The notes under the pieces: generated by a model
Seen by the model: only the letters and a program-made list of their open reading frames with translations
What the model was told of the DNA's origin: nothing
Database searches by the model: none
Program-made: the position numbers and the translations under genes
Assembly (NCBI GenBank): GCA_937894165.1
Contig: CALCSX010000206.1
Location: 1 to 27,005, forward strand
DNA from: an uncultured Saprospiraceae bacterium
GTDB taxonomy: Bacteria > Bacteroidota > Bacteroidia > Chitinophagales > Saprospiraceae
Direction of reading: 5' to 3'
Length of the DNA stretch: 27,005 nt
In this document: piece by piece, positions 1-5,954 of the stretch
Layout of the letters: every line of letters begins with the position of its first letter
Numbering within the stretch: position 1 is the stretch's first letter

Positions 1-2
1 TT

Positions 3-110
3 GCCCACTCTTTCTATTATGGAAAGGAATTTATTGACCCAACCTGTATTTTTTGCTGCCACGTGGATAATTTTAATAAAATGAAGATCGAATATAGAAA
101 AAAAGTATAG
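3..110 (+). CDS. Possible C-terminal tail of an upstream gene (partial)
   Basis: One forward frame is open from the window edge to a TAG at 108-110 and would encode about 35 residues ending in a basic stretch (EYRKKV). It contains a CIFCCH cluster and aromatic residues, which is compatible with a real protein end. The piece is too short to recognise a family. Another frame is open to position 84, so this is only the better of two weak possibilities. If real, it belongs to a gene lying mostly outside the window, on the same strand as the regulator that follows. Confidence 0.3.
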   Translation, partial: AHSFYYGKEFIDPTCIFCCHVDNFNKMKIEYRKKV

Positions 111-319
111 ATGTTAAATAAAAGCGATTTAAAAATGTTAAAAATAGGTGGGCATTCCACGAAAGGATAATGAGTTCAATGAAGATTTATATAAATTTTT
201 TGTTAATTTGCTTGTTGTAACATTTTTGATATAATTTTTTTATATCTTTCTTGCTTTTTAAGGGAATTATAGTCATAATTTTATTACAATTTTATACCAA
301 GCTAAACAGAAGGTGGAAG

Positions 320-1675
320 ATGGGTATGTTTAAAATTTTTATTGTCGAGGATGATAAATGGTATGGGGAATTGCTCAAGTATCATTTGTCTTTAAATGAC
401 GAGTTTGAGGTAACTTTATTCGATAAGGGAGAGTCATGTTTAAAAAATCTTTTCCAGAAGCCTGATGTCGTATGTATAGATTTCGGTTTGCCGGATATGA
501 CGGGAGATGTTTTATTAGAAAAAATACGACATGTTGACAATTTGATTCCTGTAGTTGTGATTAGTGGTCAAGAGGATATAAGTATTGCGGTCAAATTGTT
601 AAAAAACGGAGCCAACGATTATATTGTCAAAGATAATAATGCAAAGGAGCTGCTTTGGAATTCTATAAAGAGGCTTCGTGAAACTGTCAGTTTAAAGAGG
701 GAAGTTGAGGATTTAAAAAGCCAATTAGCGGGGAAGTACGATTTTGAAAAATCAATTATAGGACAAAGTAGAGCCATTCGGGAGGCATTTGTTTTAATCG
801 AAAAAGCATCAAAAAACAATATCAATGTTTCCATCACCGGCGAGACAGGAACGGGAAAGGAAGTAGTAGCAAAAGCTATTCATTACCGAAGTGAATTTAG
901 TAAGAATCCATTCGTAGCGGTAAATATGTCTGCCATACCGGCTGAATTGATGGAAAGTGAGCTATTTGGGTATGAAAAAGGTGCGTTTACAGGAGCAATA
1001 GGAATGAAGATAGGGAAATTTGAGGAGGCTCAGGGCGGCACTTTATTCCTTGATGAAATAGCAGAATTAAATTTAAATCTTCAAAGTAAAATCCTTAGAG
1101 TTCTTCAAGAAAGGGAGGTCGTGCGATTGGGTGGTCAAAAGGTGATAAAATTAAATTTCCGTTTAATTACAGCTACACACAAAAATTTGCTTCAGGAGGT
1201 GAAAAATGGAAGGTTCCGTGAAGATTTGTATTATAGAATTATAGGTCTTCCTATTGAACTTCCGCCCTTAAGGGATCGGGACGGGGATGTTTTGATGCTG
1301 GCGCAATTTTTTGCCAATGAGTTTTCGAAAAGTAATAAGATGGCAAAATTCACTTTCAGCAACAGCGCTAAGACTAAATTATTGAATTATCGCTTCCCGG
1401 GAAATGTGCGTGAATTGAAAGCTGTAGTGGATTTAGCTTGCGTTATGGCTGATCATTCAGAAATCCAATCTTCTGAGATTAATTTAAATAATGAGATAGA
1501 AGATGAGCTCTTTTCAGGAGAAGAAAAGAAGCTTGATGAATATACACATGATATTGTCTCCTATTTTCTTAAAAAATATGATAATAACGTTGTAACAGTG
1601 GCGGACAAACTGGGCATAGGTAAATCAACAATTTATAATTTGATAAAGAAGGGTGAAATTCAACGGATTAAATAG
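320..1675 (+). CDS. Sigma-54-dependent response regulator, NtrC family
   Basis: This is a phosphorylation-controlled activator of sigma-54 RNA polymerase in the cytoplasm. With the start at 320 the protein has 451 residues. It has three parts. The receiver domain (about 1-118) has an EDD acidic pocket, phospho-acceptor Asp54 in CIDFGLPD and the conserved Lys104. The AAA+ domain (about 145-375) has Walker A GETGTGKE at 174-181, the sigma-54 contact loop GAFTGA at 221-226 and Walker B TLFLDE at 241-246. A Fis-type helix-turn-helix lies near 424-447. The frame is open further upstream to 251, but that extension is hydrophobic and precedes the receiver, while the ATG at 320 follows AGGTGGAAG and puts the phospho-Asp at the usual position 54. 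The next gene is an HPt protein, and a sigma-54-like promoter lies about 680 bases downstream, so the glycosyltransferase is a likely target. No sensor kinase is present in the window. Confidence 0.93.
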   Translation: MGMFKIFIVEDDKWYGELLKYHLSLNDEFEVTLFDKGESCLKNLFQKPDVVCIDFGLPDMTGDVLLEKIRHVDNLIPVVVISGQEDISIAVKLLKNGANDYIVKDNNAKELLWNSIKRLRETVSLKREVEDLKSQLAGKYDFEKSIIGQSRAIREAFVLIEKASKNNINVSITGETGTGKEVVAKAIHYRSEFSKNPFVAVNMSAIPAELMESELFGYEKGAFTGAIGMKIGKFEEAQGGTLFLDEIAELNLNLQSKILRVLQEREVVRLGGQKVIKLNFRLITATHKNLLQEVKNGRFREDLYYRIIGLPIELPPLRDRDGDVLMLAQFFANEFSKSNKMAKFTFSNSAKTKLLNYRFPGNVRELKAVVDLACVMADHSEIQSSEINLNNEIEDELFSGEEKKLDEYTHDIVSYFLKKYDNNVVTVADKLGIGKSTIYNLIKKGEIQRIK

Positions 1676-1702
1676 ATTTGAAGAAATTGGATTTAGAAAA
1701 GT

Positions 1703-2059
1703 ATGCAAATGGGAAGTAAATCATATAGTGTTGAAGAGCTAAATATAATCAGTAATGGAGATAATGAGTTCATTAAAAAAATGATTGATTTATTTGTAGT
1801 TTATGGCTCAGAAACTGTCGAAGAAATGAATAATTGTCTGAAGACAAAAGATTATGCAAATATTTCATTATTAGCTCATCGACTAAAGTCTACCATAAAA
1901 TTGCTTTGTATTTCTTCCATCGAAAATGAGATCAAGCTTCTTGAAAATTCTCATAAAAACAATATGAATTCCGTTGAGATTGAAGACTTAGTACATAAAA
2001 TTAGAAATGAAGTTTATGTCGTGATTAAAGATATTGAAGTCGAAAGAACTAACAATTAA
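1703..2059 (+). CDS. Free-standing HPt phosphotransfer protein
   Basis: A 118-residue cytoplasmic protein consisting of a single histidine phosphotransfer domain. The diagnostic AHRLKST motif places the phosphorylated histidine at residue 59, with the supporting lysine at 62, in a helical context as expected for a four-helix bundle. Such proteins pass phosphate between a hybrid kinase receiver and a response regulator. The start follows the regulator stop by 27 bases on the same strand, so the two are probably co-transcribed and the regulator is the obvious partner. ATG codons at 1703 and 1709 are both possible; the domain is not affected. The kinase that would feed this relay is not in the window. 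Confidence 0.88.
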   Translation: MQMGSKSYSVEELNIISNGDNEFIKKMIDLFVVYGSETVEEMNNCLKTKDYANISLLAHRLKSTIKLLCISSIENEIKLLENSHKNNMNSVEIEDLVHKIRNEVYVVIKDIEVERTNN

Positions 2060-2106
2060 AATTTTTCAGAAATTTTAAAAACCTTTTTTACCAAATATCA
2101 ATCATA

Positions 2107-2256
2107 AGTGTTGAAAGATTTAAACACTTTTAAGGCCTTAATATTTCTTATTCAATATTTGATTCATCTCAATTTTATCCTTCGATGTAGATTTAGTAAA
2201 AGAAAAGCTAAAAGTAAAAATCTACATTTCAATTTCATCCTGAATAATTCAACACT
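2107..2256. promoter_or_regulatory. Nested inverted repeats, candidate activator-binding region or RNA fold
   Basis: Three dyads are nested in the gap between the HPt gene and the glycosyltransferase. The outer one pairs AGTGTTGAA (2107-2115) with TTCAACACT (2248-2256). The middle one pairs TTATTCA (2148-2154) with TGAATAA (2241-2247). The inner one pairs ATGTAGATTT (2185-2194) with AAATCTACAT (2218-2227). A 12-base perfect palindrome, TTAAGGCCTTAA, lies at 2130-2141. The inner pair sits roughly 120-165 bases upstream of the sigma-54-like promoter, a normal distance for enhancer sites of NtrC-type activators. An alternative is a structured leader RNA. In AT-rich DNA part of this could be chance. 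Confidence 0.4.
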
Positions 2257-2349
2257 AATACTCCAAAATTTAGAGGGATATTCCAAAAATTGGAAAATGC
2301 TACTCGCTATAAAAAACGTATATATAAGATAATCAGTCATTTGTGAAAT

Positions 2350-2365
2350 TGGCACGTGCTTGGTA
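2350..2365 (+). promoter_or_regulatory. Sigma-54-like -24/-12 promoter
   Basis: TGGCACG at 2350-2356 matches the -24 half of the sigma-54 consensus fully. After four bases the -12 half reads TGGTA instead of TTGCW, so the GG-N10-GC core becomes GG-N10-GT. The predicted transcript would start about 13 bases before the ATG at 2389. An NtrC-type activator gene lies just upstream, which raises the likelihood. The -12 half is imperfect, so confidence is moderate. Confidence 0.45.
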
Positions 2366-2388
2366 TTACGGTTATTGTAAGCAGAGCC

Positions 2389-3474
2389 ATGAGAATATAC
2401 GCGAACCATTACCAAAACGATTTCACAAGCACAACCAAAGTGTTCAGTCAGCTGATTGAAGGTTGGGAGAAAGCGGGCAAAGAAGTAATAGTCGTAACGG
2501 GTGGCGGTAAAGAATCCGGATGGTTATCTGATATTGATGGAGTAGCCTATATTAATATTGGAAGAAATTTTGAAGGAGGGAAGTTCAAGCAATTACTTAA
2601 GTTCTTTGTTAGACAGCTTATAAGTTTGCTAAAATTATTAATTAATGTTAAGTCGAACGATATCGTTTATATTAATACTTTAAGTCCATTTGGAGCGGCA
2701 TTAGCCGGAAAAATTAAGGGGGCAAAGGTTATTTATCATATACAGGAATCGAATAATAAACCATTAATGTTGAGAAGATTTCTTTTCACCATGATGAGTC
2801 GAACAGCAGACGAAGTAATTTATTCCTCCAACTATTTGGCGATACATGAGAAGATCGAGAATAAAGGTATACATGTTCTGTATAATGCTCTTGACAATAA
2901 ATTGATTGAAAAAGCTAAATTTTCTAGGTTGGATAAAAAACAATCAAAGAATGTTTTAATGGTAACCTCATTAGACATTAAGAAAGATATAGCGGAGTAT
3001 TTGGAACTAGCACGTCGTCATGAGGGTGAATATGATTTCAAACTGGTATTGGTAAATGAAGCAAGAACTGTGAATACTTATTTTGCCAATAAAAATCTTC
3101 CGGAGAATTTGAAAATTGTGGTTGCCGGGAAAGATATTGCTAAATGTTATGATTGGGCTGATATTGTATTAGGCTTATCAACTCCCACTTGTTGGGTAGA
3201 AACTTTTGGGATCTACATAGTTGAAGGAATGGCGTTTGGATTGCCGGTAATTATTCCGGAATCTGAATTTATAATGGATATCGTGGAGGAGAATGAGAAT
3301 GGGTTTTTAGTAGAGTCTAGTGATCTTGACGGTATTTCTAAGAAATTAGCCTTGTTATTTGAAGATAAAAACGAGTATAATAGGATGAGTGAAGCTGCAA
3401 TGAATCACGTTGCTTATTATAATGACGATAAATTATTTATTGGAAGAAGTATGGAAATTCTTTCAATGAATTAA
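2389..3474 (+). CDS. Glycosyltransferase family 4 (GT-B fold)
   Basis: A 361-residue cytoplasmic or membrane-associated glycosyltransferase that would transfer a sugar from a nucleotide donor to a glycan or lipid-linked acceptor. The C-terminal half carries the family signature ETFGIYIVEGMAFGLPVII, with the two donor-binding glutamates eight residues apart (near 287 and 295). The N-terminal half resembles the acceptor domain, starting MRIYANHYQND and containing a VIYHIQES stretch. I chose ATG 2389 over the in-frame GTG at 2356 because the GTG lies inside the sigma-54-like promoter. The length is usual for the family. The sugar and acceptor cannot be read from the sequence. Its position behind a sigma-54 activator and HPt gene suggests regulated surface-polysaccharide synthesis. 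Confidence 0.88.
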   Translation: MRIYANHYQNDFTSTTKVFSQLIEGWEKAGKEVIVVTGGGKESGWLSDIDGVAYINIGRNFEGGKFKQLLKFFVRQLISLLKLLINVKSNDIVYINTLSPFGAALAGKIKGAKVIYHIQESNNKPLMLRRFLFTMMSRTADEVIYSSNYLAIHEKIENKGIHVLYNALDNKLIEKAKFSRLDKKQSKNVLMVTSLDIKKDIAEYLELARRHEGEYDFKLVLVNEARTVNTYFANKNLPENLKIVVAGKDIAKCYDWADIVLGLSTPTCWVETFGIYIVEGMAFGLPVIIPESEFIMDIVEENENGFLVESSDLDGISKKLALLFEDKNEYNRMSEAAMNHVAYYNDDKLFIGRSMEILSMN

Positions 3475-3548
3475 AGAATTTCGGAGGTTAAAAGTAATCT
3501 TCGTCTTGATAAAGTATGACGAATGTGGATTCCCCCACAGGCTTATGA

Positions 3549-3590
3549 CAATCAGTTAGAGGATTCTCTAACTGGTTGTTAAAGTTTTTT
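3549..3590 (+). terminator. Rho-independent terminator after the glycosyltransferase
   Basis: A 13-base stem (CAATCAGTTAGAG with CTCTAACTGGTTG, one G-U pair) closes a four-base GATT loop at 3549-3578. A short AT linker and six T (3585-3590) follow. It lies 74 bases after the glycosyltransferase stop. Confidence 0.8.
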
Positions 3591-3724
3591 AATATGAAAG
3601 AATTGGAGAATTATTTCTCTTAAAGATATGGTATAATGTGTGTGAATTTTATATGGATTTGAGGTGTCAAATTCATGGTTGCTAAAGTAAAACCCCTAAG
3701 CCTTGATAAAGCTTCAGGGGTTTT
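3591..3724 (+). ncRNA. Possible small RNA ending in its own terminator
   Basis: Between two strong terminators there is no convincing gene, yet the second terminator needs a transcript. The stretch holds a TATAAT-like box near 3631, a small hairpin ATTTGA-GGTG-TCAAAT around 3657-3672 and then the terminator at 3689-3724. An RNA of roughly 80-130 bases would fit. Read-through past the first terminator is a simpler alternative. Confidence 0.25.
3689..3724. terminator. Strong, possibly bidirectional terminator
   Basis: AAAACCCCT (3689-3697) pairs with AGGGGTTTT (3716-3724), and the inner AAGC (3698-3701) pairs with GCTT (3711-3714), leaving one bulged base. The A-rich and T-rich ends would let it work on either strand. 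Confidence 0.7.
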
Positions 3725-4067
3725 CGCTTTTATGGAGATGCCGCAAGAAAACCACTTTCCAGCATTTTGGAAACCTATGCCGGTGTATTTAATTGTCTAC
3801 AGCCCCCTATTAATCTGAGTTAATTTATTGAGTGAGTAATGATCATTGTTCCATAGTACATTTTCAATTGTAAGAGACTTAAACATCAACTTTAGTTTTG
3901 ATCCTTAGGTCCGTATTAAATCAATTTATTTGGATGGATTTACTATTATTTCGAACCATCATGGACTATAGATTATTCAGGTTGGAGCTTATTAATCTTT
4001 AGTTGATCGTAAAAGATTAAGGTTGATGAAAGACAGAATAGACCAAAAAGGTTATTTATTCAATAAA
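3725..4067. other. Gene-free stretch
   Basis: I see no supportable gene here. A hairpin pairs TTAATCTTT (3992-4000) with AAAGATTAA (4012-4020) around an 11-base loop. Nothing else is recognisable. Confidence 0.5.
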
Positions 4068-4104
4068 AAAGGGCAAGTTTTCGTCTTAAGAAAGCTTGCC
4101 CTTT
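4068..4104 (-). terminator. Terminator of the desaturase gene
   Basis: AAAGGGCAAG (4068-4077) pairs perfectly with CTTGCCCTTT (4095-4104). On the minus strand the hairpin is followed by a run of T (complement of 4065-4070). It lies about 20 bases after the desaturase stop codon. Confidence 0.85.
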
Positions 4105-4124
4105 GTAAGTTGTTTATATTACAA

Positions 4125-5153
4125 TTAAGATTTAATTGCTGATAATTTCTTGTATTCTGAGAAGGAAATCATTTTTTGAAGATCCTCATGCCACAATTTG
4201 CAATTTATCAATTTAAGACTATCCCAAAAGGACATTTCAGTGGTGTGTTTATTGAACCATGGATTCTCTTTAACAGCTTTCATCAAGTTATATGATGGGA
4301 CTGTAGCATTCAAGTGGTGAATATGGTGAATACCGATATTTCCTGTCAACCAATGCATAATGCGAGGTAATTTGTAATAAGTACTTCCTTTAATTGCTGC
4401 TACAAAGAAAGTCCAATTTTCTTTCCATTGCTTATATCCTTCCTCATGTTGATGTTGGACAAAGAAGAACCAAATTGCAATTATGTAAAAAAGGTATAAG
4501 GTAATAAAATATGTTAGTAGAAATATTTTCCAATTCAATAATAAACAAAGCGTAACTATAACAGCCAGCACGGCAATATTATTTATCATTACACTTTTCT
4601 TAACAGGTCTGAAAGATTCCAAATCTATAAAAGGAAATCTATTATTGACGATCAGATAGTATAAAGGACCGAAAACAAACATTCCCACCGGTGATCGGTA
4701 GAGACGATATTTCAATTTCCCGATTTTGGACAGAGCTTCGTATTCTTTCACTGTTAGCGTAGTGATGTCACCAATATCACGTCTTTCTAGTTGACCATTG
4801 TGATTATGGTGATATTGATGGGATTTTGCCCAATATTCGTATGGAATTGCACTAAAGAGGCTACAGCAAAAGCCAATCACATTTCTCCAGGTCGGACTTG
4901 AGACAAATGTGTTATGTCCACAATCGTGTTGGATAATGAAAATTCTTACTATAAAAAAAGCATTCAGTGTACACAATGCTAAAAATAACAAGATACTATA
5001 ACTAAATGCAATATAGCTAATAGCAAAAATGGCTAAAAATGGTAAAAATGATGTAATAATTTGTAAAATGGCTTTTTTGTGATTTGTCTGTGCGTAAGGC
5101 TTAAGTGCTTTGAGCATCTTTTTGCCTGTTTCTTGAATTTCAGGATAGTTCAT
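4125..5153 (-). CDS. Membrane fatty acid desaturase
   Basis: A 342-residue integral membrane di-iron enzyme that introduces a double bond into acyl chains of membrane lipids, using oxygen and an electron donor. The three histidine boxes are visible: HDCGH at 76-80, HQYHH at 112-116 and HHIHH at 276-280, with a further histidine motif HQHEE at 234-238. Hydrophobic segments lie near 30-75, 90-105 and 190-232, matching the four-helix plan of the family. The closest resemblance is to the DesA/omega-6-like branch, but regiospecificity cannot be told from sequence. The gene stands alone with its own terminator. A CATCTTTG box, one mismatch from the Bacteroidota -7 consensus, lies about 30 bases upstream of the start. 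Role in membrane fluidity is inferred. Confidence 0.92.
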   Translation of the reverse strand: MNYPEIQETGKKMLKALKPYAQTNHKKAILQIITSFLPFLAIFAISYIAFSYSILLFLALCTLNAFFIVRIFIIQHDCGHNTFVSSPTWRNVIGFCCSLFSAIPYEYWAKSHQYHHNHNGQLERRDIGDITTLTVKEYEALSKIGKLKYRLYRSPVGMFVFGPLYYLIVNNRFPFIDLESFRPVKKSVMINNIAVLAVIVTLCLLLNWKIFLLTYFITLYLFYIIAIWFFFVQHQHEEGYKQWKENWTFFVAAIKGSTYYKLPRIMHWLTGNIGIHHIHHLNATVPSYNLMKAVKENPWFNKHTTEMSFWDSLKLINCKLWHEDLQKMISFSEYKKLSAIKS

Positions 5154-5474
5154 AAGGGCTTTTGAATAACATTTGTGTGCAAAGATGGCAAATTTTTAAA
5201 ATATTTACATAAAAAATCACCGGATAAAATTAGAGTCGTAGGTTAGTTTTACTCATTTATGATAAAAATAAATTGAGGTACTCTTTCCATACAATTAATA
5301 TCAACGGGCAGTTTGAAAAATTCGTTTCAAAATAAAAAAGGCTAAAAGTGGTTTCAGGATACAATATATTGATATAAAGGTGATTATAATCTTATTCGGT
5401 CACGATCATTCACTTTAGATTAACAAATTACTTGGAATTTAAGGAAAATGATTTTTAGATTAGAATAGTTTTAA

Positions 5475-5482
5475 TATCTTTG
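5475..5482 (+). promoter_or_regulatory. Bacteroidota-type -7 box ahead of the riboswitch
   Basis: TATCTTTG matches the TAnnTTTG -7 consensus exactly. A T-rich TTTTTAG about 18 bases upstream stands where the -33 TTTG would be. Transcription from here would begin just before the riboswitch aptamer, which supports the call. Confidence 0.55.
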
Positions 5483-5532
5483 ACCTATCATTTGGTTTTC
5501 GAATATCATATCCTAATGTTATTCGAGATTAA

Positions 5533-5673
5533 AAGGGAATCCGGTGAATCTGTAAAAAGATGATTCCGGAGCTATCTCCGTAGCTGTAAGCTTCATAGTT
5601 TTTATTATCATTTTATGACCACTGTTAAATATGGGAAGGTCGATAATAAAAGAAGCGAGCCAGAAGACCTGCC
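5533..5673 (+). ncRNA. Cobalamin (B12) riboswitch aptamer
   Basis: All the family landmarks appear in order: AAAAGGGAATCCGGTG at about 5531-5546, a CTCCGTAGCTGTAAG core (normally CCCCGCAACTGTAA), GACCACTG, GGGAAGGTCGAT, and the B12 box AGCCAGAAGACCTGCC ending at 5673. It binds adenosylcobalamin or another corrinoid in the nascent RNA and lowers expression of the downstream genes. An unusual point is a small extra hairpin (ATC...GAT) directly after GGTG, in the P3 arm. Downstream, AGGTCTT at 5705-5711 can pair with AAGACCT of the B12 box (5664-5670), a plausible on/off switch helix. Confidence 0.93.
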
Positions 5674-5801
5674 TCATGAGATATTCAACAGGCTTTCGGA
5701 GGAAAGGTCTTGGTTGGGCGTTTTTGATTCTCGCGAAGTGATATCTTAATACTCCATCTAAAATTCCGAAAGCTCATTGTAAATTTTTTAATTCAATGAG
5801 C
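5664..5801 (+). promoter_or_regulatory. Riboswitch expression platform and long leader
   Basis: AAGACCT (5664-5670) can pair with AGGTCTT (5705-5711), and GCCT just after it with AGGC near 5690. A T run at 5721-5725 follows, which suggests a terminator-type switch, although GGAGGAAAGG at 5699-5707 could also act as a sequestered ribosome site. A further hairpin pairs GCTCATTG (5772-5779) with CAATGAGC (5794-5801). Which hairpin does the switching cannot be settled by eye. Confidence 0.45.
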
Positions 5802-5954
5802 ATGAAAACATTTTTATCTTTCCCAATGATCAACCCTAGTGAACAGGCGTCTTTAAGACGAACCAGTTTATTGAGACAGTTGAATCCTTTGATAATGTTG
5901 AATATTCAAACTCTTCTGAAATCACATTATCTCACTAAAATTATAGAATTTATT

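Noticed and set aside
148..160. GTGG-GCATT-CCAC dyad upstream of the regulator, considered as a sigma-54 site or operator
   Set aside because: It lacks the GG-N10-GC spacing and is too short to support as an operator by itself.
251..319. Longer N-terminus of the sigma-54 regulator
   Set aside because: It would place a hydrophobic segment before a cytoplasmic receiver; the ATG at 320 has a good ribosome site.
2108..2332. A 74-codon plus-strand frame between the HPt and glycosyltransferase genes
   Set aside because: It overlaps the nested dyads, begins with a non-ATG codon, has no ribosome site and a composition unlike a protein.
3675..3818. A 47-codon plus-strand frame starting MVAKVKP
   Set aside because: It runs straight through the strong terminator hairpin at 3689-3724 and shows no ribosome site.
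5796..5954. Longer N-terminus of the T9SS-secreted protein
   Set aside because: The extension hides the signal peptide and overlaps a leader hairpin; the ATG at 5955 starts a clean signal.
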